A stretch of 64,000 nt of DNA, from NCBI GenBank assembly GCA_020850355.1, contig JADZEX010000037.1, positions 124,001-188,000 of the forward strand, written 5' to 3'. Source of the DNA: Fimbriimonadaceae bacterium. Its GTDB lineage: Bacteria; Armatimonadota; UBA10988. A program made the translations under genes and the position numbers. This document shows positions 43,966-52,985 of this stretch, piece by piece. The notes below the pieces were generated by a model. The model was given only the letters and a program-made list of their open reading frames with translations, made no database searches and had not been told where the DNA came from. The first letter of the stretch is position 1; every line of letters starts with the position of its first letter.

Positions 43966-44546
43966 GGCGCCGCTGGCCGCTGCTGCTGCTGTTGCTGGGC
44001 CTGCCGCTGGCGGTGCTGGGCTGGCGGCAGCAGGCCGACTGGGCGGGTCACGGGCGGATTGTGGCAGTCACCGCGCAACCGGTGGCTGGCTCGCCGCCGT
44101 GGCAACTCACGGTGCCAGTGCCGGTCGCCGGGGAGCAGTACCTGCTGGAGCTGACGGTCCACCTGCCGGCGCCACCGCAACGCGAGGTGGTGCCGCGGCT
44201 GGCGCCGGTGCTGCGGCTGACCGCGCCGGACGGGCGCCGCGCTGACCTCGACCTGACACCCTGCACGGCCGGCCGGACCGTCTTCCGGGGAGGCCAGGCG
44301 GTGGTCACCAACCACTGGTGGTGGCGCGCGATGGCAGCCGGGGCGCACCGGCTCACCGTGGTCGACCTGAACGGCGAGCCGGCTGGCCTGCGGCCGACGG
44401 CGGTGCGCTGGCGGCTGGCGGCCGAGGCCCCGCCGGAGCCGCCCCGCAGCGCGTTGCTGGCGATCGGCTTTGGGCTGCTGGCGGTCGGCTTCCTGGTGCT
44501 GGTCTGGCGCTCGCGAGGAGAAACCGATGGCGCCCTGGCCCGCTGA
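43962..44546 (+). CDS. Small hypothetical protein with terminal membrane anchors
   Basis: A 194-residue protein. An N-terminal hydrophobic segment (RRRWPLLLLLLGLPLAVLGW) and a C-terminal one (SALLAIGFGLLAVGFLVLVW) bracket an extracytoplasmic beta-rich region without recognisable motifs. Its ATG overlaps the PHP stop (ATGA, 43962-43965), so it is part of the operon. I do not recognise a family. Confidence 0.7.
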   Translation: MRRRWPLLLLLLGLPLAVLGWRQQADWAGHGRIVAVTAQPVAGSPPWQLTVPVPVAGEQYLLELTVHLPAPPQREVVPRLAPVLRLTAPDGRRADLDLTPCTAGRTVFRGGQAVVTNHWWWRAMAAGAHRLTVVDLNGEPAGLRPTAVRWRLAAEAPPEPPRSALLAIGFGLLAVGFLVLVWRSRGETDGALAR

Positions 44547-45198
44547 GCTGAGCGCGGCGGCGCTGTTTGAGCTGGCCGACTGGCGACCGGAGCTGTTCGA
44601 CCCGGAGTTGCCAGCCTGGGCCGCGCTGGACCGCCTGAGCGCCTACCTGGCCGCGCTGACCGCCGGTCGCGGCCACCCGCCCGCCCCGCCCGGCGTCCAC
44701 TTCGAGGGCGACATCGTGATCGGCGACGGGGTGGTGATCGAGCCGGGCGTCTTCGTGCGCGGACCCGCGGTGCTCGAGGCGGAGGTGACCTTGCGGCAGG
44801 GCGCCTACCTGCGGGGCGACGTGCTGCTCGGTCGCGGCGCGCTGCTGGGGCACTGCAGCGAGGCCAAACACAGCATTCTCTGGCCGGGCGCGCACGCCCC
44901 GCACTTCAACTATGTCGGCGACAGCATCCTCGGCCGGCGGACCAACCTCGGGGCGGGCACCGTGCTGAGCAACGTCCCACTGGCCGGCGGCACCGTCGCC
45001 GTGCGGTACGGCTCGGAACGGCTCGACTCCGGTCGGCGCAAGCTCGGCGCCCTGCTGGGCGATGGCGCTCAGACCGGCTGCCAGGCCGTGCTGAACCCTG
45101 GCACGGTGGTCGGCCGCGGCGCCCGGATCGGGCCGCTCGCCAATGTCGTCGGCTTTGTGGCGCCGGGCAGCGTGCTGCGGACGCCGCGCGACGAGTGA
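44527..45198 (+). CDS. Left-handed beta-helix (hexapeptide) acyltransferase-like protein
   Basis: A 223-residue protein rich in hexapeptide repeats (GDIVIGDGVVIEPGVFVRGPAVL, GDVLLGRGALLGHCSEAKHSI). SILGRRTNLGAGTVLSNV, GTVVGRGARIGPLANV and an isoleucine/valine every sixth residue give the left-handed helix. Family members (GlmU C-terminal domain-like) acetylate sugars; the N-terminal 50 residues contain no nucleotidyltransferase domain. Overlaps the previous gene's end by 20 bases. A CGAGGAGAAA site precedes ATG 44527. Confidence 0.85.
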   Translation: MAPWPAELSAAALFELADWRPELFDPELPAWAALDRLSAYLAALTAGRGHPPAPPGVHFEGDIVIGDGVVIEPGVFVRGPAVLEAEVTLRQGAYLRGDVLLGRGALLGHCSEAKHSILWPGAHAPHFNYVGDSILGRRTNLGAGTVLSNVPLAGGTVAVRYGSERLDSGRRKLGALLGDGAQTGCQAVLNPGTVVGRGARIGPLANVVGFVAPGSVLRTPRDE

Positions 45199-45259
45199 GT
45201 TGGCGGGGCCGGCAGGGATCGCCACCAACCGGCCGAAGGTCCGGGCGGGAGCGGCTGCG

Positions 45260-46372
45260 ATGGCCACGATGACCTCACGCGAACGGCTGGTCGCGGCGTT
45301 CGAGCACCGCACGCCCGACCGCGTGCCAGCCTACGACCTGCTGCGCAACGATGGAGCCATCGCCCACTACGCTGGCGAGCGCGTCACACCGGAGAACTGG
45401 CAGACCGTCGTACCGCGAGCGGTCAGCCGCTGTTTGGACCTCACTCGCAGCCTGCGCGGACCGCGCCACCCGGAGCGGGTCGAGCACCCCGACGGCAGTG
45501 TCGAGGTGCACCAGCGCTGGACCACCTGGCACCCGGTGAAGCGCATCCGCAGCGTGGACGAACTGCTGAGCAACTTCCGCCGCGTGGCAGAGGCCCCGCT
45601 GCCGACCGCGGCCCAGGCCCGCGAGGCGGCCCAGCAACTGCTGGCGCAGCACCTGCACTGGCAAGCGCTCTGCGAGCCTTGTCTGCTGGTCTGGCAGATC
45701 GGCGGCGTGGGGCTGATGGGCGCCTACGGTCTGGCTGGTTTGGAGTTGTTTAGCTACGCCCTGGCCGACGATCCGGAGACAGTCTCGGCCTACCTCGCCG
45801 CAGTTGCCGAGCGGCATATCCAGCGGGTCCACGCCGTCGCCGCCGCGGTCACCCCGGAGCTCTACCAGCGGCTGGCCCCCATCGCCTTCGTCGGCGACGA
45901 CGTCGCCCACACCCAGGGCCCGATGTTCGGCCAGGCCGTCTTCGAACGCGACTTCTACCCCCACCTGAGGCGGATCGTCGAGGCGTACCACCAGCACGGC
46001 ATCTTCGTGATGTTCCACAGCGACGGCAACCTCTGGCCCATCCTCGACCGGCTGGTGGACACCGGGATCGACGGTCTCAACCCGATTGAGGTCAACGCCG
46101 GCATGGACCTCGCGCGGCTGAAGCAGCAGTACGGCCCGCGGCTGACCTTCTGCGGCGGGGTCGACATCCACCGGCTGGTGCGCTACGGCAGCCTGACCGA
46201 GGTGATCGAGGGCGTGCGCAGCGCGATGCGCGAGGCCGGTGCCGACGGCGGCTACCTCTGCGGCAGCAGCACCGAACTCGATCACGAGCTGCCAGCGCAG
46301 AACGTGGTCGCGTTGCTGGAGACGATTCGCCAGGAGGGGGGCTACCCCGGGGTCCTGCAGGAGGCTCACTGA
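45260..46372 (+). CDS. Uroporphyrinogen decarboxylase family protein, first copy
   Basis: A 370-residue URO-D-fold protein. TSRERLVAAFEHRTPDRVP opens the family. FVMFHSDGNLWPIL contains His but not the Cys of the HxC zinc motif, and DGGYLCGSSTELDHELP holds a Cys near the C-terminus, so its zinc site differs from the downstream copy. The fold is shared by porphyrin decarboxylases and methylcobamide:CoM methyltransferases. No corrinoid protein or heme gene is adjacent. Function is not assigned. Start ATG 45260. Confidence 0.85.
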   Translation: MATMTSRERLVAAFEHRTPDRVPAYDLLRNDGAIAHYAGERVTPENWQTVVPRAVSRCLDLTRSLRGPRHPERVEHPDGSVEVHQRWTTWHPVKRIRSVDELLSNFRRVAEAPLPTAAQAREAAQQLLAQHLHWQALCEPCLLVWQIGGVGLMGAYGLAGLELFSYALADDPETVSAYLAAVAERHIQRVHAVAAAVTPELYQRLAPIAFVGDDVAHTQGPMFGQAVFERDFYPHLRRIVEAYHQHGIFVMFHSDGNLWPILDRLVDTGIDGLNPIEVNAGMDLARLKQQYGPRLTFCGGVDIHRLVRYGSLTEVIEGVRSAMREAGADGGYLCGSSTELDHELPAQNVVALLETIRQEGGYPGVLQEAH

Positions 46373-47382
46373 TGACGGCACTCGAGCGCTACCGCGCCAC
46401 CCTTGCCGGGCAGCCGGTCGACCGGCTACCGGCGCACCCGGTCACGATGATGTTCGCCAGCCGGCTGATCGGCCGCACCTTCTACGACTACATCATGGAC
46501 CATCGCGTGATGGCCGCCGGGCAGTTGGCGATGGTCGAGCAGTTCGACGTGGACTGCGTCCAGACCATCTCCGACCCCTGCCGCGAAGTGGACGACCTCG
46601 GCGGCGAGTGTACCTACTTCACCGACGAGGCGCCCGCCAACGATGCGCGGCTGGCGCTCTTGCGCGACAAGGCGCGGTTGGTGGACCTGCGGCCGGCCGA
46701 CCCGCTGGGCGGCGGGCGGATGCACGACCGGGTGCAGGCCGTGGCGTTGCTGCGGCAGCAGTGCGGACCCGACTTCAGCGTACAGGGCTGGGTCGAGGGC
46801 CCGATCGCCCTGGCGGTCGACCTGCGCGGGATGCAGGACCTGATGACCGACACGGTCGACGACCCGGACTTCGTGCGTGACCTGTTCGCCTTCAGCGTCG
46901 ACCAGGAGATCGCCTTCGCCCGGGCGCAGGTCGCGGCTGGCGCCGACACCATCGGCGTCGGCGACGCCGCCGCCTCGCTGCTCGGTGGCAGCACCTACCG
47001 CGAGCTGGTCTGGCCCGAGGAGCGGCGGCTGGTGGACGCCATCCACGAGCTCGGGGCGCTGGTCCGGCTGCACATCTGTGGTCGCACGACGCACCTCGTC
47101 GAGGAAATCAACAAGCTGGGCTGCGACTACGTCGACATCGACTTCCTGTGCGACCTCACGAAGGCCCGCGCGGCGCTGCCGGAGACGGCCATCCTGGGCA
47201 ACCTGGACCCCACCAGCGTGCTGCTGCGGGGGACCCCCGAGCAGGTCTACGACGGGCTGGCGGCGTGCCATGCGATCTGCGGCCGCCGCTTCGTGGTCGG
47301 CGCCGGCTGTGAGGTGCCCAACGCCACGCCCCACCTGAATCTGCAGGCGCTGGTCGCCTACGCCAAGGACCACGGCGCCTGA
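46372..47382 (+). CDS. Uroporphyrinogen decarboxylase family methyltransferase-like, second copy
   Basis: A 336-residue URO-D-fold protein of the MtaA/MtbA/CmuA type. RLHICGRTTHLVEEI (HxC) and FVVGAGCEVPNATPHLN (Cys) give the His-Cys-Cys zinc set used to activate a thiol or methyl acceptor. TGATG overlap with the first copy implies translation coupling and a possible two-subunit or two-step enzyme. A corrinoid partner would be expected but is not in the window. Ribosome site GCAGGAGG. Confidence 0.88.
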   Translation: MTALERYRATLAGQPVDRLPAHPVTMMFASRLIGRTFYDYIMDHRVMAAGQLAMVEQFDVDCVQTISDPCREVDDLGGECTYFTDEAPANDARLALLRDKARLVDLRPADPLGGGRMHDRVQAVALLRQQCGPDFSVQGWVEGPIALAVDLRGMQDLMTDTVDDPDFVRDLFAFSVDQEIAFARAQVAAGADTIGVGDAAASLLGGSTYRELVWPEERRLVDAIHELGALVRLHICGRTTHLVEEINKLGCDYVDIDFLCDLTKARAALPETAILGNLDPTSVLLRGTPEQVYDGLAACHAICGRRFVVGAGCEVPNATPHLNLQALVAYAKDHGA

Positions 47383-47392
47383 GGAGTCGGCG

Positions 47393-47917
47393 ATGCGTGC
47401 CACCGTTGCTGCGCTGCTGCTGGGCGCCCTGGCGGGCTGCGCGCCGGAGCCCACCGCACGGCCGTCGTTGCCGCTGATCGAGGTCCTCGGCTGGCCACCA
47501 GGCGGCCGGTTGCCCGCCGCCTGGACCTGTCGCGGCGGCTCGCAGCGGCCGGCGGCGCGCTGGCGCTTCGAGCGGCCCAGCGCGGCCTTCGCGCTGATTC
47601 TGGAGGATCCCGACGCACCGGGCGGGACCTGGTACCACTGGGTCGCCTGGAACCTCACCACGCCAGCCCTGCGCGGCGGCGCGGAGCCCGAACCGGAGCA
47701 GCCGGCGATGCGCGAGGGCACCAACTCCTGGGGCCGGAGCGGCTACGGCAGTCCGTGTCCGCCAAGCGGCGAACACCGCTACGTGCTGCACGTCTGGGCG
47801 CTGTCCGAGCGCCTGGAGCTGCCTGCCAGCACCACCGGGCCCGCGCTGCGCGAAGCCTTGCGGCGGGTCGCCGTGGGCCACGGCAGCCTCCTCGGCCGGG
47901 TCGCTGCCGACCCGTAA
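47393..47917 (+). CDS. PEBP (YbhB/YbcL) family lipoprotein
   Basis: A 174-residue lipoprotein with a lipobox (LLGALAGC, Cys16). The mature part is a phosphatidylethanolamine-binding protein fold: LILEDPDAPGGTWYHWVAWNL is the DPDAP...HW core (shown in parts DPDAPGG and WYHWVAWNL) and GYGSPCPPSGEHRYVLHVWAL the GPCPP.GH.Y motif. Bacterial members are of unclear ligand. It follows the URO-D pair by 10 bases. Confidence 0.88.
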   Translation: MRATVAALLLGALAGCAPEPTARPSLPLIEVLGWPPGGRLPAAWTCRGGSQRPAARWRFERPSAAFALILEDPDAPGGTWYHWVAWNLTTPALRGGAEPEPEQPAMREGTNSWGRSGYGSPCPPSGEHRYVLHVWALSERLELPASTTGPALREALRRVAVGHGSLLGRVAADP

Positions 47918-47958
47918 CAAGCGGCTTGCGGTGCGGCACTCTAGCGGTGGACGGCGGT

Positions 47959-47987
47959 TTGACCTGCCTTGGGGCGGGTGCTATAGT
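47959..47987 (+). promoter_or_regulatory. Promoter of the unknown pair/bshC operon
   Basis: TTGACC (47959-47964), 17 bases, TATAGT (47982-47987), 28 bases before the first gene. Near-consensus and located just after the lipoprotein gene. Confidence 0.75.
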
Positions 47988-48015
47988 ACGCGGCGGGATC
48001 CGGTGAGGACGGTTC

Positions 48016-48489
48016 ATGGCGGATGAGCAGTGGCCGGCTTTGCAGAAGCAGCTTGCCGAGCTGGTCAGCGGCTACGCCGGCCGGGTGGAGTACGGCAACC
48101 TGCGGCTGGAGGTCTATGAATCGGCCAACGAAGGTCGCATCGCGCTGGCCTACGAGACCCCCGGGGGCTCCACCAACCAGTTTGGCATCACCTTCACCAG
48201 CGGTGAGTTTCACATGCTCGACGCCACCGCCGAGCACGAGATCGTCAGCCCCGATCCAGCCGCGGTGACCGCCCACATGGCGGCCCTGCTGGCGGGCATT
48301 CCGGAGGCCCGCGCCGGGCGGCTGCGCCAGGACATCGACCAGTTGCTGCAAGACGGTTCGACCCGGCGCGAGGTCTTGAGTGAGCTGAACCGCCTGATGC
48401 GCCTGGGCACCGAGTTCCGCGGCGGCAGCCTGACGGTCGACGAGTTGACCGCCGCCTGCCGCTTTCTGTACGCCCGCACGGGAGGCTGA
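48016..48489 (+). CDS. Hypothetical protein, first gene of bshC operon
   Basis: A 157-residue soluble protein with no recognised domain. The first half is beta-rich (YGNLRLEVYESANEGRIALAYETPG), and the second half contains helices with basic and acidic patches (GRLRQDIDQLLQDGSTRREVLSELNRLM). No signal peptide, membrane segment, or metal motif is visible. It is preceded by a strong promoter and precedes another unknown gene by 2 bases, so the two are probably partners. Confidence 0.6.
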   Translation: MADEQWPALQKQLAELVSGYAGRVEYGNLRLEVYESANEGRIALAYETPGGSTNQFGITFTSGEFHMLDATAEHEIVSPDPAAVTAHMAALLAGIPEARAGRLRQDIDQLLQDGSTRREVLSELNRLMRLGTEFRGGSLTVDELTAACRFLYARTGG

Positions 48490-48491
48490 CG

Positions 48492-49241
48492 GTGCGCCTG
48501 GCCGACGTCCAGGCCGATGCCCTGGCCTTCATGTACGCCCACGAGTTTGTCGAGCAGAGCATTGAGGAGAAAGACCTCCACAATCCGCTGCTGCACGATA
48601 TCGAGTACCCCACCAAAGCCCCGCTCTCCGACCGCGTGATCGACCGCAACGAGGTGGCCGAGAAGGTGATCTTCGTGGCCTTGGCCGACCTCGTGGCGCA
48701 GCGGCGGCTGAAACTGACCTTGGAGCCGCCGCGCGCGCCGCTCGGGCAGCGCTGGCTGTTGCCGCTGTTGCGCCTGGCTGGCGCCGGGCGGCCGCTGCTG
48801 CTGGTGCAACGCGATGGCAGCTTCCCGGCGTCACCGCTGAACAAGGCGCTGACGGACCTCTTCGATTCGCTCTGGCAGCCCGGCAGCGACTTCATCAGCG
48901 AACCGCGCTTACCGCTCCGACGGTTGCTGAAGCTGCTCTTCCAGCGGCGTGAGAAGGAGCGCGATCCGTACCACGACGTGCTCCAATGGGTCGGCGACGA
49001 GTTGGTCGACGAGGGTTTCTACAACGAGAGCACGGAGGTGGCGGTGGGTGCCCTGCCCTTCAAGGAGGCGCATCCCGACAAGGAGAAGATGCTCAGCGTG
49101 GCGCCGCGGGTGGAGGCCCTCAAGGAGCGGCTGACCACGCTGCAGCGGCGGGATCCCGAGCTTTACGAGGCGTTGCGGAGCACCGTCAAGGAGACCATCA
49201 AAGAGATCTCCGTGCTCTTCGCGCGCCGCTACTCGCTGTGA
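48492..49241 (+). CDS. Hypothetical protein, second gene of bshC operon
   Basis: A 249-residue soluble protein. A hydrophobic-to-helical N-terminus (ADALAFMYAHEFVEQSI) is followed by a mostly helical structure with a conserved-looking PYHDVLQWVGDELVDEGFYN and a C-terminal ETIKEISVLFARRYSL. I do not recognise a family. GTG 48492 follows GGAGG with six-base spacing. It is followed by a membrane protease gene after 2 bases. Confidence 0.6.
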   Translation: MRLADVQADALAFMYAHEFVEQSIEEKDLHNPLLHDIEYPTKAPLSDRVIDRNEVAEKVIFVALADLVAQRRLKLTLEPPRAPLGQRWLLPLLRLAGAGRPLLLVQRDGSFPASPLNKALTDLFDSLWQPGSDFISEPRLPLRRLLKLLFQRREKERDPYHDVLQWVGDELVDEGFYNESTEVAVGALPFKEAHPDKEKMLSVAPRVEALKERLTTLQRRDPELYEALRSTVKETIKEISVLFARRYSL

Positions 49242-49243
49242 CG

Positions 49244-50338
49244 ATGCGTCTCGCCGCAGCGCTTCGGCGGTTCTGGGAGGCTGAAGTGCGGCCCGCCGGC
49301 CAGCGCTGGTCACCGCCAATCGCCCTCGCCAGCGTGGTCGGGTGTGCCTTGTTGATGAACAAGCGCTACCTCGCCGACCGCAGCATCGTCGATCTGCCGG
49401 TCCTGCGCTGGCAGGCCGTGGCCGCCTGGCTGGCGGCGCTGGCGGTGGCGTTCCTGGTGAGTGGGCGCGCCAACCGCGTCACCGGCGCGCTGCTGGCGGT
49501 CGGCGGCGGCCTGGCGGCGATGGCGGCCGTGCTCGCCGTGGCGCAGTTCGACTCGCACAGTGTCCGCACGCTGGCCGCCCGCCGCGCCGAGGTCGGGCTG
49601 ATGCTGACCCTGGTCTGGGTGGTGGTCGCCCCGGTGTTGGTCTACGCCGCCAACCCGGCCGCCCGGCCGCGGCGCGCGGCCCTCCTGGCGGCCCTGGCGG
49701 CGGGGGCGCTGTTGGCGCTGCGGGCGCTGCCCGGGCCCTGGCAACGGCTGCTCATCGACGCCCGCTACGACAAGTTCAACTGGGGCCTGCTGACTTTCGC
49801 CTGGCTCTGCGCGGTGCCGCTGTTGGTCTCGGCCGGCTGTGATGGCCGGCGGCCGCGGGCTGACGGGCTGGGCCTGGGCCGCTGGCGCTTCTGGCTGGCG
49901 CCGACCGCGGGCTGTACGCTGCTGATGGTCGTGCTGATCGTCGCCTTCGCCGGCCGCCAGCCGAGCTTTCAGATCTACTACCCGATGTTCCGCGGGGACT
50001 TCCCGGGCTACAACCCCTGGGAGGTTGGCTGGGGCTACTTCGTGGGTTACGAGCTGACCTACGCCGCCTACTTCGTGGCCTGGGAGTTCTTTTTCCGCGG
50101 TTGGATGTTGTTCCGACTGGAGCGCCACTGCGGCCCGACGGCCATCGTCTGGCAGACCATTCCGTTCGTGCTGCTGCACATCGGCAAGCCGGGGCCGGAG
50201 TTCCACAGCTCCCTGCTGGCGGGCCTCGTGCTCGGCTGGCTGGCCTGGCGCGGGCGCTCTTGTTGGCCCTGCTTCCTGTTACACTTCACCGCGGCGTTCA
50301 CGATGGACTTGACCGCACTGCTAGGTGGGGCACGATGA
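49244..50338 (+). CDS. CPBP family intramembrane metalloprotease-like protein
   Basis: A 364-residue polytopic membrane protein with about eight helices. The C-terminal third has the CPBP (CAAX/ABI) motifs: AWEFFFRGWML (Glu and Arg of the EExxxR motif, first Glu replaced by Trp), FVLLHIGKPGPEF (His of FxxxH) and LLHFTAAFTMD (HxxxD/N). Family members are intramembrane proteases or scaffolds, often involved in processing peptides. ATG 49244. It overlaps bshC by ATGA. Confidence 0.82.
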   Translation: MRLAAALRRFWEAEVRPAGQRWSPPIALASVVGCALLMNKRYLADRSIVDLPVLRWQAVAAWLAALAVAFLVSGRANRVTGALLAVGGGLAAMAAVLAVAQFDSHSVRTLAARRAEVGLMLTLVWVVVAPVLVYAANPAARPRRAALLAALAAGALLALRALPGPWQRLLIDARYDKFNWGLLTFAWLCAVPLLVSAGCDGRRPRADGLGLGRWRFWLAPTAGCTLLMVVLIVAFAGRQPSFQIYYPMFRGDFPGYNPWEVGWGYFVGYELTYAAYFVAWEFFFRGWMLFRLERHCGPTAIVWQTIPFVLLHIGKPGPEFHSSLLAGLVLGWLAWRGRSCWPCFLLHFTAAFTMDLTALLGGAR

Positions 50339-51987
50339 TCGCCGATCGGCTGACCTGTGAACTGACCACGCTGCCGCTGGCCGAGGTTTGGACTCCGGCG
50401 CAGGCGCGGGATCTGCTGCGGGGACGCCCCGAGCTGGTCGCGTTGTACGGCGCAGCCTGGGGACCGGCCGCGTTGGCCAACGCCGGCGCGGCGCGGCGCC
50501 GGCAAAGCTGGCGGGCCGAGCCCCGGGCAGTGGCCGCCGCCTGTGCCGCGCAGGTGCCCCCGCCGGGCCCGACACCGCAGCAGCAGGAGCACCTCAGTTG
50601 GCTGCTCGACCCGGCCACGGTGGTGATCGTCGCGGGGCAGCAGCCGGGCCTCTTCGGCGGTCCCCTTTACAGCTTCTACAAAGCGCTGACCGCCGTCGTC
50701 ACCGCGGCCCGCTTGACCGCCGCCGGGCAGCCGGCGGTGCCGGTCTTCTGGATCGCCAGCGAGGATGACGACTTCGAGGAGGTAGCCAGCACCTGGCTGC
50801 TCGACAACCAGGACGCGCCACAGCACCTGCAATGGGACGGCCAGCGGGTGGCCGGGCAAGCGGTCGGGCGCTACGAACTGCCGGCCGAGGCGCTGGACGA
50901 GCTGCTGGCCGGCCTGGCGGCGGCCTGCGCCGGGCGGCCCGACCTGCCGACCGTCGAGGCGGCGTTGCGGCACGACTACACCGGGCGCGGCCTCGGCGCG
51001 GCGTTCGCGGCCTGGTTGCAGCGGCTCTTGGGTGGCCACGGTCTGCTCACCCTGGACCCCACCACGGCCGATCTCCGGGCGCTGGCCGGGCCGTTCCTGG
51101 AACGCGTGCTGCAAGCGCCGCTGCGGCCGACCGAACTGGCCAACGCGGCCGGCGACCGGCTGCTGGCGCTGGGTTACGAAGTCCCGACGCACCGGCCGGC
51201 CGGGTTGTGTGCGCTCTACTGGCTGGACGACGCCGGCCTGCGGCGCCGGCTCTGGTTGGATGGCCCGGCGGTGATCACCGACCGCGGCGAGCGGCTCGAC
51301 CTGGCCGCGCTGCAGCAGATTGGCCGCGACAGTCCCGCCCGGTTCAGCACCAGCCTGTTGCTGCGGCCGGTCTTGCAGGACTACCTGCTGCCGACCGCCG
51401 GCTTCGTGGTCGGGCCGGGCGAGATCGGCTACGCCGCGCAGGTCGGGCCGATCTGGGACCACTACGAGGTGCCCCGTTCGGCGCTGCTGCCGCGCTTCAG
51501 CGCAACTTTGCTGGAGCCGAAGGTGGCGAAGCACCTGCAGACCTATCGGCTGACGCTCCCCCAGACCTGGGAGGACCTGCCGCGGCTGGTCAGTCTGGTC
51601 TCGCAGGCCGGCGAGGGGCAGTCCACCAGCACCCTCTTCCGGGTCGCGCTGGAGCAACTGCAGGAACCGCTGATTCGCCTGCAGCGGCACGCCCAGAGCA
51701 TCGATCCGAGCCTGGAGGGCAGCGGGGCGGCGCTGCTCAGCAAGGTGCAACAGGAGGTCTCCCGGTTGGAGGAGAAGGTGCAGCGGGCGCTGCGCCAGCG
51801 CGACGAGACCCTCAACCGGCGGCTGGCAGCGGTGCATCATCACCTCTGGCCGGGCAACGGTCTGCAGGAGCGCCGCTACGGTCTGAGCGGCTACCTGGCG
51901 CGGTACGGCTGGGGCCTGGTCGATAGCCTGCGCGAGGCGGCCACAGCGGTCCGCGCCGACCAGCACGCCGTGCTGAGGATCCTCTGA
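50335..51987 (+). CDS. bshC: Bacillithiol biosynthesis cysteine-adding enzyme BshC
   Basis: A 550-residue protein. VAGQQPGLFGGPLYSFYKALTAV, VFWIASEDDDFEEVAS, FVVGPGEIGYAAQVGPIW and a coiled-coil C-terminal segment (LLSKVQQEVSRLEEKVQRAL) are hallmark BshC features. It joins cysteine to GlcN-malate in the last step of bacillithiol synthesis. The bshA and bshB genes are not in the window. The ATGA overlap with the CPBP gene and TGATG overlap with gpsA define an operon. ATG 50335 follows AGGTGGGG. Confidence 0.92.
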   Translation: MIADRLTCELTTLPLAEVWTPAQARDLLRGRPELVALYGAAWGPAALANAGAARRRQSWRAEPRAVAAACAAQVPPPGPTPQQQEHLSWLLDPATVVIVAGQQPGLFGGPLYSFYKALTAVVTAARLTAAGQPAVPVFWIASEDDDFEEVASTWLLDNQDAPQHLQWDGQRVAGQAVGRYELPAEALDELLAGLAAACAGRPDLPTVEAALRHDYTGRGLGAAFAAWLQRLLGGHGLLTLDPTTADLRALAGPFLERVLQAPLRPTELANAAGDRLLALGYEVPTHRPAGLCALYWLDDAGLRRRLWLDGPAVITDRGERLDLAALQQIGRDSPARFSTSLLLRPVLQDYLLPTAGFVVGPGEIGYAAQVGPIWDHYEVPRSALLPRFSATLLEPKVAKHLQTYRLTLPQTWEDLPRLVSLVSQAGEGQSTSTLFRVALEQLQEPLIRLQRHAQSIDPSLEGSGAALLSKVQQEVSRLEEKVQRALRQRDETLNRRLAAVHHHLWPGNGLQERRYGLSGYLARYGWGLVDSLREAATAVRADQHAVLRIL

Positions 51988-52985
51988 TGCCGCCGCTGGC
52001 CGTGGTCGGCGCCGGGAGTTGGGGCACGGCGCTGGCCTGGCTGCTGGCCAGCAGCGGCCGCCCGGTGCGGTTGTGGGGCCGCGACGCCACGCTGGTCGCC
52101 GAACTGCGCGCGGCGCGCGTGAACCGGCGCTACCTCCCCGAGGCCGAGCTCCCCGCCAGCGTCCAGCCGACGGCCGACCTGGCCGCCGCCGTGGCGCACG
52201 CCGAGCTGGTGGTGGTCGCGGTGCCGTCGGTCGGCGTCCCGGCGCTGGCCACCGCGCTGGCCACCACGGTCGCGCCGGGAGCGTTGGTGGTCTCGGCGAC
52301 CAAGGGGTTGGACCACCAGTCGGGGCAGCGCATGACGACGGTCCTGGCCACGGCGCTCGGCCCGCGGGCGACCGTCGCGGCGCTGTCGGGGCCGAACCTG
52401 GCGCACGAAATCGTCGCCGGGCAACCCGCCGCCTCGGTCCTCGCCGCCGGCGACCCAGCGGCCGCGGAGCGGGCGCAGCGGCTCCTCACGACGGCCACCT
52501 TCCGGGTCTACCGCAGCGCCGACGTGGCCGGGGTGGAGCTGGGCGGGGCGCTCAAGAACCCGCTCGCCATCGCGGCCGGCATCGTCGACGGGCTGGGCTT
52601 CGGGGACAACACCAAGGCCACGCTGCTGACCCGTGGAATGCACGAAGTGCGCCGCCTGGGCGTGGCCCTGGGCGCCGACGAGCGGACCTTCGCCGGGCTC
52701 TGTGGGCTCGGCGACCTGCTGGCGACCTGCCAGAGCCGCCAGAGCCGTAACCGCAATCTCGGCGAGCAGCTCGGCCGTGGCCGCGCGCTGGCCGATCTGC
52801 TGGCGGCCACCTCACAGGTCGCCGAAGGCGTGCCGACCTGCCGCACCGCGCTCCGGCTGGCCGCCGCGCAGGGCATCGAGATGCCGATCTTGTCGCAACT
52901 CCAGGAAGTGCTCTTCGCCGGCAAGCCCGCCGCCGCCGCCGCCCGTGACCTAATGCTGCGCGACGTCACCGAGGAGTGGCGATGA
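51987..52985 (+). CDS. gpsA: Glycerol-3-phosphate dehydrogenase [NAD(P)+]
   Basis: A 332-residue enzyme. VVGAGSWGTALAWLLA is the nucleotide-binding start, VSATKGLD and LSGPNLAHEIVAG follow, GGALKNPLAIAAGIVDGLGFGDN carries the catalytic Lys and the conserved GxGxN region, and GLGDLLATCQSRQSRN completes the family. It reduces dihydroxyacetone phosphate for glycerolipid synthesis. TGATG overlap with bshC; ATGA overlap with the cysteine synthase gene. Confidence 0.95.
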   Translation: MPPLAVVGAGSWGTALAWLLASSGRPVRLWGRDATLVAELRAARVNRRYLPEAELPASVQPTADLAAAVAHAELVVVAVPSVGVPALATALATTVAPGALVVSATKGLDHQSGQRMTTVLATALGPRATVAALSGPNLAHEIVAGQPAASVLAAGDPAAAERAQRLLTTATFRVYRSADVAGVELGGALKNPLAIAAGIVDGLGFGDNTKATLLTRGMHEVRRLGVALGADERTFAGLCGLGDLLATCQSRQSRNRNLGEQLGRGRALADLLAATSQVAEGVPTCRTALRLAAAQGIEMPILSQLQEVLFAGKPAAAAARDLMLRDVTEEWR

